Below are positions 45,440-57,197 of a stretch of DNA of 58,000 nt, piece after piece (position 1 is the first letter of the stretch; each line of letters begins with the position of its first letter). The position numbers and the translations under genes were made by a program. Source of the stretch: Adiantum capillus-veneris (taxonomy: Eukaryota; Streptophyta; Polypodiopsida; Polypodiales; Pteridaceae); the NCBI GenBank assembly GCA_014529385.2, contig CM043966.1, positions 93,139,087 to 93,197,086 of the forward strand. The letters run 5' to 3'. The notes below the pieces were generated by a model. That model made no database searches, was not told the origin of the DNA, and saw only the letters and a list, made by a program, of their open reading frames with translations.

Positions 45440-45935
45440 AACTTTTTCTTTCCTCCCTCATCAGATTTACCAGATGCATTGTTGTTATGGTAGGCATTTT
45501 TCATAAATGGTGTGCTACCTAAAGAAGGAACATTAGATGTAGTGGCATTGTTAATGCTACCTCTTCTTTGTGCAACAACAAAAGCCTGATCAATAACACG
45601 TTGCTTGAACCTATTTTATTTCTTGACATAGCCTTTTGAAATAGAAAAGTAACCAACCCATCAAATGTAATACTGTTATCATTGCCTTGTGCAATAAGCC
45701 TCAAAATAGAAAACAAAAATTTGATATCTACACAAATAAATCGTCAAAAATGAATTCACATGTAATAATAAGTTTCTCATTGAAATCTTTGATTTCAACT
45801 ATAAAAGTGCATTTCATCTTCCTCATGCATGATCTTTGATTCTAGCCGTTTTGCGCAAATATGCTAATGTTTGACTTATTGTGACCTACATACAATCCAA
45901 CTAGAATGCCCCAAGCCGGTTATACTGTTTTTGAT
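45440..45935 (-). pseudogene. copia Gag fragment
   Basis: Read on the minus strand, it matches the Gag of the copia element at 50-55 kb (its 53570-53950 part): the segment with CATCTTCCTCATGCAT, the CAAAAGCCTGATC block and the CTACATACAATCCAACTAGAATG block (GACC-AACC-AAATATC in the intact copy). Frames are broken. No LTR is seen around it. Confidence 0.65.
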
Positions 45936-46791
45936 GATTGGTTTTTTTATTAGAGTGTGTGATAGCTCAAAATGAGCGTATCACTCAGAGGGTCGCGGTG
46001 TGCTTTACAGCCCAACGTTCGGTCACCTGAAGCTCCATTGGTCCTCAAAAAAGTCAATTTTTAGCTACGTGTGAAGCTAAAATACGTAATTTTAAAGGGC
46101 GACTGAAGCTGAGCCTGAGCATGAGCTTGGGCTTGGGTCTGGGAGATATTCTCGACCTCAGTCCTACCTTTAATTTTTTTAATTTTTTTTTGGGATAAGG
46201 TCGCCACAGCCTTTCACGTGAGCACACACACACTCTACCTACCTACTTACAACTAATACACATAATGTTACACACTAACACACTTCATTAGCTCTAACAG
46301 ATCTACTTCCTACTTACTGTACTTTACATTACATAGAACTAACAACCTTAATACTAACACCTTATCATAGAGAAAACACAGTACCTTTCAAAACTTCATT
46401 AACAAAGAAATACACAGTAGCAAAACAAAATCCTTCTTCTCAACACACACACCTTCCTTCCCTACCTTTCCTACAATTGAAATTGCACCACAAAGAATCA
46501 CAGAGTGTCACTTAAGCTTAGTGTATGGCATTCCCCGACAAAGGAGCCAAAAATGTGCACGTCTATCGCACGTGTCAATGCAAGGAACTTGCCCATATAC
46601 CGTGTGCGAGCCACAAATGGCTCCAAGCACGCAACTAGCCTAAACTAGTAAGCTCAAAGATGACGATGGTGTGTCACTCACCGCTCTACGCTTGCTATCA
46701 TGGAGGATTCCTTGCCGCGAAGAAGAAGGAGCCGCCGCTGAGCCGCGCTCAACCGCTTCACCACCGTCGTGTCGTCGTCGTAATGCTCGAT

Positions 46792-46823
<32 letters not shown>

Positions 46824-46831
46824 CTCTCATG

Positions 46832-46872
<41 letters not shown>

Positions 46873-47151
46873 GGAGATGGAGAAGAAGAAGATGGAGATG
46901 GAGCAAGAGCACTCTTCAATTGCACAAATGAGAGAATGAGTGAATTTTAGGTTTAGTTGACTTTTATATGAGCTCACCCCATTCACACTTGGGCGCCCAT
47001 GCTTAGCCAACTAATCCCTTGAATGTTCCAGTTAGAGTGCGCCTCTCATCGGCGATCACTCTTACCCTTCTCCTATTGGACCGACAAGCCCGGTACCTGA
47101 CTCTACCAAATAAATAATATGACGTTCGTTTTAGGTGATAGGAATGTGCGT
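45936..47151. other. spacer with (CA)n tracts, no gene recognised
   Basis: CA tracts lie at about 46792-46817 and 46836-46871. Open frames at 46640-47010 are largely made of them (poly Thr-His or Cys-Val) and are not genes. A short GAGCCTGAGCATGAGCTTGG-like repeat lies near 46107-46140. Confidence 0.45.
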
Positions 47152-47247
47152 GAGGGTTAACACAAGGGTAGAGTGTGTGTACCAAATATTGGTAGAGTGT
47201 GTGTAGAGGGTTAACACAAGGGTAGAGTGTGTATACCAAATATTGGT
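47152..47247. repeat. 54-bp tandem duplication
   Basis: Copies start at 47152 and 47206, both beginning GAGGGTTAACACAAGGGTAG and reaching ACCAAATATTGGT. Confidence 0.85.
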
Positions 47248-47249
47248 GA

Positions 47250-48504
47250 CTTTTGGGTCTACATTCTTAAAGGAAGTCACGATAGTCCAAGTGTTGGTCA
47301 TCCCGCACATAATCTTGACCTATGCACTAATGAAAAGACAATTTATTGGCCTAGTTTGTTTAAGGGCGTCCAAACTTATGTCCTGAAATAATGCAATAAG
47401 TGTCACATCAATAAAGATGAGCATCCCAAGTTTGGGGGACTATTCCATCCTTTGGAGATTCTTGAAGGGAAATGGGAAAGCATTTTCATGGATTTCATTA
47501 CCGGTTTACCCAAGACTAGTCAAGGAAATGACTCAGTGTGGGTGGTAGTGAACAAGTTAACCAAAATGGAAAAGTTTATTGCCACAAAGAAAACGATTAA
47601 AAATCTAAAGTTGGCAAAACGTTTTATTGAATATCTCTGCAAGCCATATGATATGCCCGCAGATATAGTGTGAGATATAGATAGAAAGTTCAACAGTCAT
47701 TTTTGGAGGGAAGTCTTCAAAAAGATAGATACTACTCTAAGTATGAGTACAACCAATCATCCACAGTCTGATGGTCAAACCGAAAGGGTTAACCAAACCC
47801 TAGAGGACATGTTGCATTCTTATGTTAGTAAGAAGCAATCTAATTGGGAATAATACTTATCTATTTTGAAAATTTCTTATAATAGTTTCAAACATGAAGA
47901 AACTGGATTTACAACATTCATGTTGATGTAGAATTTCCAACCAAAATGTCTTATCGCCTAGAGAAGGAGAAGATCCAATCTATCAAGGATTTCCTTGAAT
48001 ATGTGAACTACATGCTGAAAGCACAAGTATGCCGATAAAGGACGAAGAAAACTTACCTTTTGCAAAAGGTGACTTTGTATTCCTAAAGGTTCCTCTGAAG
48101 TCGAAAACCATGAAAATATGGGAAGTGTGGCAAACTTTCCCCTAGATACTGTGGTCCCTTTAAAATTCTAAAAAAGATTGGGGACATAGCATATAAACTT
48201 GAGTTACCAAAGAGTCCTTAAGTTCACCCTTTCTTCCACGTCAGTAAACTGAAGAAACCAGTTTACGATATGGAGAACATAGTTGCTTGAGAAATTATGG
48301 TTGATAGAGCCACCAAAGGTATCGCATCAACCAAAAAAGATTCCTATCAAGATAGATAGACATGCCACTAAGTGTACCACAAGGTATTAGTTATGTGAAT
48401 AGACTTAGATGAGGAAGCGACAACTTGGGAATGCCGTAGTGCGATTGCCAAAACATTTTCCCATGTTGTTTTTGAGAAAAAAAAACTCTTTATAAGGGGA
48501 GTAA
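47250..48504 (+). pseudogene. gypsy integrase and chromodomain fragment (element D)
   Basis: The zinc domain is visible as SPSVGHPAH ... CNKCHINKDEHPKFG. The core has FMDFITGLPKTSQGNDSVW, then D-I-V (with a stop in place of Ser-Asp) and SDGQTERVNQTLEDML. A diverged chromodomain (EEATTWECRS) lies near 48410. A tract AAGGGGAGTAA ends at 48504. RT, RNase H and everything upstream are missing. It is close in arrangement to element A and may be of the same family. Confidence 0.78.
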
Positions 48505-49603
48505 TGTCACGTAGCTTGTAATGGCTATGGGTAAGTAGATTGCCTTCCGACCATTGAGTTGGAGATTGCCCGCTGTGGCCAAAGCGCCTGGGTGGCCGAA
48601 CCAATGTGGATGGCAGGCCACACATTATAATGGTCTGGGAATGAGGTGCAAGCCTCATCTTCTCATGGCTAGGTGGAGAATTCTAGACATAACCCTCTCC
48701 TTTGTAATTGTCGTAGTGGTATTACAAAGCTGTAACATGTTTGTTGGTGCTATGAAGGGTAACATAAAGCTAGGATGTAAATTGGTGTTTGCAACCAAGT
48801 GTACTATTGATTGGGGGATCAGGAGTATCACAACACAAAAACCAACTCTGAACCCTACCACTCAAGGAACGGCCTCTGAGATATCACCTCTTGGGGGAAC
48901 ACACAATGAGGGAACATCGCAGATTTGAGAGGTGAAAACATTATTACCTATGACACAACCCTCTAAAGCTTTACCTTCCATGGGTAAAACAGAGAATATT
49001 TTGAGCGACATTTCTCCATGCAAATTAACCTTGACAGTGAAACATACCTTTTGGTCGTTACCATAACTTTTTCAGAATTCATAGATGCAATATGTGTAGT
49101 CTAGGTATAACATGTACTATTGGCAGCCCGTTGGTTTTATTCAATACATCCAAAGATTCCTCAAGATTTATCCCACCCCAAACTTGCCACTCACTTCTCT
49201 TTTACCCTTTGCAAAAGACCTAGCTTAAGGATTAAATGCATCCCGTAACCACTCGAGCATGCAAGCAAAGCTACTCCCGTACAAAGGCCATGTAGATATA
49301 AAAAAACCAATGCCATGCACATAAGCTCCCCCCCCCCCCCCCCCCCCCCTCTTGGGGCGGGCCATCGGGTCACCCTTCTCGTGCTGCGTGCAACGGTTCT
49401 CCATGGCCATCAACTTTCGCGGCCACTGCAGCTCTCCATGGCCATCGGCTTTTGTCGTTTTTACCTTTCATTTTCTTTTCACTGGTATCTCCCAATTATT
49501 CTGCGATTTTTCCATTTCCCCCTAGCTAGTACCCCCTACTAGATTCTAGAATAAGAAAATTACATCACTCTCATCGTGAATTATGTGTATTTATTTTTCA
49601 ATC
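48505..49603 (+). other. LTR start of element D and flank
   Basis: TGTCACGTAGCTTG at 48505 follows the purine tract just as TGTGAGG does in element A, so an LTR starts here. Its end is not identified. The rest contains a C-run of about 22 bases (49328-49349) and no recognised gene. Confidence 0.5.
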
Positions 49604-49669
49604 CTCTCAACGTCCTTAGACCTAGGACCTTAGGCAATCTGGGACTGAGCTTGAGGTGGAAACTCGACC

Positions 49670-49890
49670 CAAGCTTAAGGTGCTTGTCGTGCTTGCTGAC
49701 TAAGGTGCTTGAGGTGCTTGTCATGCTTGGTGACTAAGGTGCTTGAGGTGCTTTTCATGCTTGATGAGTAAGGTGCTTGAGGTGCTTGTCGTGAGTGCTG
49801 ACTAATGTGCTTGAGGTGCTTGTTGTGCTTGCTAACCAAGGTGCTTGAGGTGCTTGTCATGCTTGATAAGAAAGGTGTTGGAGAAGCTTC
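49670..49890. repeat. minisatellite inside the split LTR
   Basis: About five units of roughly 30-35 bp with the pattern AAGGTGCTTGAGGTGCTTG then TC(A/G)TGCTTG and TGACT. The LTR of element C has fewer, more diverged copies at the same place. Confidence 0.85.
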
Positions 49891-50032
49891 CCATGCATGG
49901 GGGGTAAGGTGCTTGAGTCAAAAAGAGACCCTACAAAGGAGGGAGAAACCCCCAAAGTCAGGGGAATCTTTGACTTAACCTTCCACTCACCCAAAGGGCA
50001 CCTCCTTTTTCATGGGGCACATGGACACATGT

Positions 50033-50259
50033 TGTTGGAATTAGGGTTGCAAAGAAACGCACATAGCTTGGAGAAGACGAAGGAAGCTCAAGGCACACAA
50101 TAGAGAGTATGTTACTTAGTGTGCAATGGAAAGATGGATAGCTCTAGAGTGATGGGTGTATATACAATGCACAGGGGAAAAAACCTCCTAAAGAGGGAAA
50201 AAATGCCCCGGCGGTGCTAGTGTGTTCACAAACATCACTACCACATGTATATGGTAACA
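50033..50259 (-). repeat. 3' LTR of element E
   Basis: Plus-strand ends TGTTGGAATTAGG ... ATGGTAACA. A purine tract (minus-strand CCAGGGGGAATT, at 50260-50271) borders it inside the element. Confidence 0.93.
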
Positions 50260-50334
50260 AATTCCCCCTGGAGTGATGCGGTGAACGAGAGCTGGCACAT
50301 GAGTAAAGGGAAGTGCCATGCCCTGAGGACATGA

Positions 50335-52310
50335 TCAGTCCACAAAGGGGAGTAAGCCCAAAGCTTTGTGGAAAGCTTCAAGCTTCTCACGAGACGATGC
50401 CTTTGTGAAAAGATCTGCCAGGTTGTCCTGTGTTGGCACATAAGCTAAGCTGATCTCTCCTGCTAAGAGCCTCTCCCTGACATAGTGGTAATGCACCTCA
50501 ATGTGCTTTATGCGAGCATGAAAAACTGGGTTCCTCGCAACTGCCAATGCGCTCTGACTGTCAGTGTAGATAGTGTTGGCAGTGTCCTGTCCAACACCCA
50601 AATTAGCCATAAGGCGTCTGAGCCATGCACACTCAACCGTAGCTATGAAGACTGCCCTGTACTCAGCCTCACAACTCGAAGTGGCCACAGTAGGTTGCTT
50701 CTTCTCAACCATGATATACATGAACTGCCAAGCATGAAACAAAAACCACTTGTGGACACTCGCGTGTCAAAACAACCAGCCCAATCTGAGTCCGAAAAAG
50801 CATGTAAGTCTAGCGGCAATGATCCCCCCTTGGGATAAAAGAAGCCAAGATGTAAAGTGACACTAAGGTAGCGGAAAATCCTCTTGACAGCCTGCCAATG
50901 CTTAGACCCTGGGCTATGCATAAATCTGCTGACCTGTGAGACTGCAAATTGAATATCCGGCCTCGTGTTGCATACATAAACGAGGCAGCCAACAACAGTT
51001 TTGGTAAAGAGTGACATCAGCAGGATCGCCAGCATCATGTAGACTCAACTTCAAACCTGTTTACATGGGAGTGGCAATAGGTTTGCAATCCTCAAGTCCA
51101 AACTTACATAGCAATGTCTCTATGTAACTTTTTTGACACAAGGCAATACCACCATCACACTGCTTAAACTGTATACCCAAGTAATGATGCAACAGCCCCA
51201 AATCTTTCATCTTGAAAGTAGCATTCAAATCAGCCTTAAATTCAGCAATATGTGTCTCATTTGGTCCAGTGATCAGCAAATCATCAACATAAAGAACCAC
51301 AATGAGAAGTACATCACCCTCATGATTTAGATACAATGTGCTTTCTGTTGGACTGTTACGAAAGCCTCGTTTAACCAAATGAGTGTCAGCTTTCTCATAC
51401 CAAGCAGGAGGATTGCTTCAACCCATACAAAGCCTTCTTACATCTGCACACTTTGTCCTCTTGTCCTTTTATGACAAAACCGCGAGGCTGCATTACATAA
51501 ACTTCCTCAAATATGTCACCATTCAAGAAAGCAGTAACAATGTCTAATTGATGTACATCCCAACCAAAATGAGTTGCCAATGCACATAGAAAACGTACAG
51601 TAGTCATACGACAAGTGGGAGAAAAATTCTCTTCATAATCTATGCCTTTTTGCTGTGCATAACCCTTTGCAACAAGTCGAGCCTTATGGTGATCAATCTC
51701 ACGATTCGGCTTGAGTTTCAACTTGTAAACCCACTTCGTACCAATGGCCTTTTTGCCAGGAGGCAAATCACATAAAGCCCATGTGTCATTTTCTATGAGT
51801 GCATCATATTCTGATTGCATGGCAGCCATCCAATTTTCTGAATTTTGTGCTTCATCAAACATGTAAGCTAGACACAGCCAAAGCATAACAATCTGATGCA
51901 TAAGATGCATGGCAAGAGCCTGAACGAGTACGACTAGAAAAAGGTGCATCCAATTTACTGTCACGCAAAGTGTGCACCAGCCATTTTGTCATACCTCTAG
52001 CCTGCTCATTTTCAGCCCTTTCCTCATCAAGTACATCATGTACATCTGCATCAGTAATAGGCTGATCTAAAACATTTTCAGAAACCCCCATAGGCTGTAC
52101 ATTTGCCTCATTGGAACTTACATTCGTATTTCCACCATTGAAAAGAGGCAACAAAGTGTCATAAATGTCCTGTGAGCTTACATTACTGTCTCTAGTACAT
52201 GACAGCAAGGGCTGAATAGAATCTTCCACAAACACTACATCCCATGAAACCAGAATACATTTTGTTTGCGGATGATACAACCTGTAACCTTTGCTTTCAG
52301 CACTATAACC
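50335..52310 (-). pseudogene. reverse transcriptase and RNase H of element E
   Basis: The frame 52280-51855 encodes the linker between integrase and RT (KCILVSWDVVFVEDS). RT starts near 51850: NDTWALCDLPPGKKAIGTKW, HKARLVAKGYAQQKGIDYEE, QLDIVTAFLNGDI, LKQ, then after a frameshift at about 51395 LYVDDLLITG (YVDD at 51280-51291). A TAA at 51061 and a further shift precede NTRPDIQFAVSQVSRFMHSP. RNase H follows: DSDWAG, SSCEAEYRAV, YTDSQSALAVARNP and DNLADLFTKA, ending at 50335. Motifs are well kept; three or four frame breaks abolish translation. Confidence 0.88.
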
Positions 52311-54280
52311 AACAAAAATACATTTGACAGCCTTATTTTTATCCCACTACTAGCCAGAAATGCATTAAATTCATGAGACATATACTCCCCCCCTCGATCG
52401 GAACGAAGGGTGCCCATAGTACATTTCGAGACATTTTCAGCCATAGCTAGAAATTGTTTGAAGCACATAAAAACTTCGGACTTCGCTTTAAGCGGAAATA
52501 CCCACACATGCTTGGAGTTATCATCAATGAAAGTCACGAAGTACAGGTAATTGCCCAAGGACGGAGTTTGCATGGGCCCACAAACATCACTATGCACAAG
52601 CTGCAACCTGCATGTGGCCCTAACTGAACCATCCTTTGGAAACTTAGAATGCTGCATTTTACCCAGAATATAGCCTTCACAAACATGTTTGACAGGTGCT
52701 TCAAGAGGCGGCAAAGAAGCAACCATATCAGATTTCTGCAAACGTAGCAAACTGGCAAAATTCAGATGACCAAAACGTGCATGCCAAAGTTTTGCATCTG
52801 AAATAGCCCTTGAATCTGCAACAGCATTTGCAGAATTTTGTCCACACTTGTCATACAAAGTGAGCTTATACAGCCCACGACACAAAAGCCCAGATGCAAC
52901 AATTTCATCACCAAAACTGAGATCATGAACTGTACATCTGTCATCCACAAATTTGACTACAAGTCCAAGTCTAGCAAGTGCGGATACAGACAAGAGATTC
53001 TTCTTGATCCCAGGTACATAAAGTGCATCAACAAGTGTGAAGGAGCTTCCATTAGCAGCAGTGAGCACAATCTTTCCAACTCCCTGAACTGGATAAGAGG
53101 CGTTGTTGGCACAAGTGACTGAATTTCCATGAGGGACAGACTCGAGAGAGGTAAACAATTCACGATGTGAGGTAATGTGCTTTGTAGCACCACTATCGAA
53201 ATACCACACATGTGAATCTGCAGCAGCTGACAAGCATGCATCATGGACAACAGGATTGTAAGTGCACTCTGCGCTTAAAGCCCATTCAGCATCAACATCA
53301 GCAACACAGTCTCCTTTCACAGAAGACTTAACAGTGGCTGCATTTGTAGTGGAACCACCCTCTTTCTTCTTAGCCTTTTTGGCCTTCAACTTAGGACACG
53401 ACTTGATCAAGTGATCATTAGCTTTGCAATAATGGCAACGCATCTTCTTTTTGCCCTTGTCACCAGAATTTCCTGACGAATTGCTGCCAGTAGGAACAAA
53501 ATTTTTGCCACTCACTACAGAACCATAAGAAGTGGCTGCATTATTGTTACCACCCTTTCTTTGAGAAGCAATAAAAGCCTGTTCAACTGCACGCTGCCTA
53601 GTCCTGTTTTTTCTGGACAGTGACTCTTGCAACAGCAATGTGCATAATGCATCAAACTTGACAACTTCTGGATTTCCTTGGGTCATAAGTCTCCAAGTAC
53701 TACCAAAAGTCTGGTAAGAATCTGGTAAGGCATCAAGAACAGTCTGCACAAGGGAACTGTCTGAAATGACTTCTCCTGCAGAAATAAGTTGCTCATTGAT
53801 ATCCTTGACACTAGCAAGGAAAGTGTCCATATCATCTTCCTCATGCATAATCTTCGACTCCAACTCTTTACGCAGCAAAGCAATTTTAGCCTCATTGCGA
53901 CTTGCATAAAGACCAACCAAAATATCCCAAGCTTGTTTTGTAGATTTTGCTGAACGGATGTGAGGAACAATGGTGCGCTTCACAGACAATGTAATTAATG
54001 CATGAGCCTGCGTATCCTTAACATCCCAACGAGCTTGTTCTGCCGTAGGCAAAACAACTCTAACAACAACAATCCTTGTAGCAAGACCTGCAACATCCTC
54101 AACATCGCCTACATCCTCAGAACCAGGACGCACATCAATGCCCTGCACAATGTTCCAGACACCCTTTGACACAAGAACATGTTGCATCATATAAGCCCAC
54201 ATAGGGTAGTTGTCCCCATCCAACCTGTCCTCCTCAGCAGCAAACATCTTGAACACATCTGTGTTGTTGTTGTCAGCCAT
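52235..54280 (-). pseudogene. Gag-protease-integrase of element E
   Basis: The ATG at 54278-54280 starts Gag (MADNNNTDVFKM). Residues ~25-235 are the copia Gag domain (UBN2-like; ALPDSYQTFGSTW). The knuckle CHYCKANDHLIKSC is at residues 282-295 and the protease site YFDSGATKHIT at 360-370. GAG-pre-integrase runs to WHARFGHLNF, where HHCC reads H-H-C-Y, losing the last Cys (VCEGYILGKM). The core has HSDVCGP and RSDRGGEYMS, then breaks at about residue 650: the sequence jumps to the distal VKCIFVG-type segment, so the region with the catalytic Glu is deleted (junction about 52330-52345). The C-terminal ~30 residues are out of frame. Confidence 0.9.
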
Positions 54281-54628
54281 GGTAAATGTTGCACTTGATG
54301 TGAAAACTGCCCGAAAATAGGAGAAACGGAGTGGGAAAAACCTGTGCTATATAGCACAAACCGTAGAAGACTATAAGGCACCTGTTATGTAGAAAACGGC
54401 ACTGATAGAAATTCTGCACAAAATGACAAAATAGCCTGTGCAGTACTGCCTATAGTGGAAACGGAGGCCGAAATGAGCCCAAATCAAAATTCTGAGTAGA
54501 CCAAGCTCTACCAGCGGTCCCAAAATATTTGTCAACCTGCGAATGCTTGCCAAAGCTCACTGAAATCGGAGAAAGTGAGCAGGCGTGTGTTGGAGCAACT
54601 GGCGACTAAGCCCGGGAGGACGTGATCT

Positions 54629-54640
54629 GCTCTGATACCA
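54629..54640 (-). other. primer binding site of element E
   Basis: TGGTATCAGAGC on the minus strand, two bases inside the 5' LTR. Confidence 0.93.
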
Positions 54641-54642
54641 AT

Positions 54643-54865
54643 TGTTGGAATTAGGGTTGCAGAGAAACGCACACAGCTTGGAGAAGACGAAGGAAGCTCA
54701 AGGCATACAATAGAGAGTATGTTAGTGTGCAATGGAAAGATGGATAGCTCTAGAGTGATGGGCGTATATACAATGCACGGGGGAAAAAACCTCCTAAAGA
54801 GGGAAAAAATGCCCCGGCGGTCCTAGTGTGTTCACAAACATCACTACCACATGTATATGGTAACA
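54643..54865 (-). repeat. 5' LTR of element E
   Basis: 223 bp, paired with 50033-50259; lacks a 4-bp segment present in the other copy. Confidence 0.93.
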
Positions 54866-56286
54866 CATGTCAAGCTCTCCCAATGCGTAGCCACATGGTG
54901 TGATTGCATCCTATTGGCTTGGCTAAAGAGGGGTCCAATGAGCTTCTAGTTCAATTCAACAAATATCTAGATATTTTCAAGTTCTCTCTCTCAAAGAGGT
55001 TAGGAGGACACTTGTCCTAATGCTACCCATGTTGCTTGAAATGCATTATGCATGTGATTGGCTAGGCTTAGAGGGGTTCAATGAGCTTCAAGATTGAGCT
55101 ACAAGGAAGGGTTGTGCTTGGGGGTATACACTCTTTCACATACTCATTTTTCACACATTCTCACTTGGTGAAAGTGCAAAAACTCCGTCTCCTTCTCCAA
55201 GCTTGTTGAGAAGTTGAGAGCCTACACCAATACTCTTGGCTATGGAATGTAAATCCAACCAAGAGCCATGCTTCAATGCTTAAGCTTGCCATCTTCTTCA
55301 TCTTCATTACTATGCTATTATGCTACGCTAAACAAGAAGAGTAATGATAAGTGAGGAACTATTTCTTTTTCCTATGGATGTTTCTTCTTCCTCTTCCCTA
55401 CCCTTATTCCCCGCTAGCTTTCTCCACCTTTGAAGGTGTTTGAGGCCTTGGGACTGAGGGCGGAGATGGTTAATGATTTCTACAAAGTTTATGTTATTCT
55501 TGTGATGCATGAAGCTTTCCATCTTCATTGCATCACCTAGGTCACAAGGAACACAAAGATTGTATTATACCAAGTCTCTCTTGATGGGAGAATCTATAAT
55601 GCAAAAGCCTATTGGAGGGGGACCGACTCCACATCAATCCAGTCCTCAATTGTTGTCAAGTTCTCTAAACTCTCTCTCTTGCAAAAGTATTATTCATGCC
55701 AAGTTAATTAAGTACTTTGGTTATGTTGCCACCGCTAATTAAGTTCACCCTCTATGTTCTCAAAGTAGTCTCATAAAAATTCTCACTCTAATCCTTTTAA
55801 TTATGCTATTCTCAAAGTTCATGGGCCATTTCCATTAAAAAAATTGTCACATGCTCTATGTTGAGCTGTTGAAGGACTCTCAATGGGAGAGACACAGAGA
55901 GAGGGGGAGAGAGAGAGAGATCTCTTGAAAGGGTAATCAATCCAAGCAGTCCTCACATAGTCAATGAAGGACTTTGCATACCCTTGTCCTCAAAGCACTA
56001 GCCCACAATCGAGCTTCATAGGTAATGAGAAGAGAGGGGAGGAGAGAGAGTATTCTTTTGTTACAAGACACACCACCTTGGCACCTCTCTCTCTCTCTCT
56101 CTCTCATGATTTAGATGTTTCTCAATGTCCTTGCTCCTTGCGTTTTTGTGTTTTGACCCTCTCTTGGTGACTACTAGCATGTTCCCAGCACAAGAGAGAT
56201 GAAGACATTTGTAAATTATCCTAATGAATGAAGCCATTTGCACTAGAAATGTGAGTGTGTATGTGTGTGTGGCTAAAAGGTATACA

Positions 56287-56305
56287 TCTCTCTCTCTCTC
56301 TCTCA

Positions 56306-56361
<56 letters not shown>
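56287..56361. repeat. (CT)n(CA)n compound microsatellite
   Basis: CT at 56287-56304, then CA to 56361. Confidence 0.95.
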
Positions 56362-56362
<1 letters not shown>

Positions 56363-57047
56363 GAGCATATTATGTACTTAAAAACATGAGTAAGCAAGGG
56401 GATATCAAATGTTGAACAAGAAATATATCTTTGACACTTTGGTAACACTTTTACTTCTTTATGTGGTTGAGGTATGGTAGCATTAATGTATCTACTTAGA
56501 AAGAGTTTGAAAATGTTCAAAAGCCTTTTCTTACAAAATTTATTCAAAAGTGAAGGTACAAACACCTTGGGTGCAGTTCACATGAGCACTTGGTTTGCAA
56601 CATATTGCCAACTTTTTCGTTTCCTATGAATGGTTTCCAAAAAAATATTGGCAATTTGTTGCTAGCAAGTTGCAACTTGGCTCTATGTCAAGGGGTTGGA
56701 GCTGCAAACACACAATCTATATGTAGACAAGCTCAACAGATGCAATTGGTGTGTCATTCACCTCTATGTAGCCGTCAATGAAGGAATCCCGTGCGCGCAT
56801 TATACATCAAACCACAATATAATTAAACTCACAAGAACTTATAGAGGCTAACGAATCAAGGACTCTACTTTTGCTAGTTTTACTATCAGCAAGGCGGGAA
56901 CGATCAACTCTTAATCCAACAGTCAATCCTCTGAATTCCTCCCCGTCAAGTTAGAGCTATTTAATCGCAAGACTAAATTGTTTCATATTTCATATATGAC
57001 TAGAGGCTATACCTAAAAGACCCTCAAATTGAGATATGATAAAGAAA

Positions 57048-57197
57048 ATCACACATCAAATCATCGCCTAAATATATTTCCTTCTATTGACCCCCAAAGT
57101 GTTTTTAATAGATTTTATTTCAATCACACATAAAATCATCGCCTAAATATATTTCCTTTTACTGACCCCCAAAGTGTTTTTAATAGATTTTATTTCC
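57048..57197. repeat. 75-bp tandem duplication
   Basis: Copies start at 57048 and 57123. Each has ATCACACAT, AAATCATCGCCTAAATATAT, TGACCCCCAAAGTGTTTTTA and ATAGATTTTATTTC. Only about three differences separate them. Confidence 0.9.

Larger units (their letters stand above)
50033..54865 (-). mobile_element. Ty1/copia retrotransposon (element E)
   Basis: LTRs of 227 bp (50033-50259) and 223 bp (54643-54865) enclose gag, protease, integrase, RT and RNase H in copia order on the minus strand. Target duplications CATGT (50028-50032 and 54866-54870) are perfect. The LTRs differ by about six substitutions and one 4-bp indel, so it is fairly young, yet the polyprotein has a deletion in integrase and several frameshifts. 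Confidence 0.93.
49604..55836 (+). mobile_element. solo or truncated LTR related to element C, split by a copia insertion
   Basis: Left part 49604-50032 matches the C LTR from GTCCTTAGACCTAGGACCTT to GACACATGT. Right part 54871-55836 resumes at CATGTCAAG and matches through GAGAAGTTGAGAGCCTACACC, the GGGACTGAGG block and the terminal TTTCCATTA. No primer site follows the right end and no coding region adjoins, so it is a solo LTR or a truncated copy. Its left border is approximate. Confidence 0.75.
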
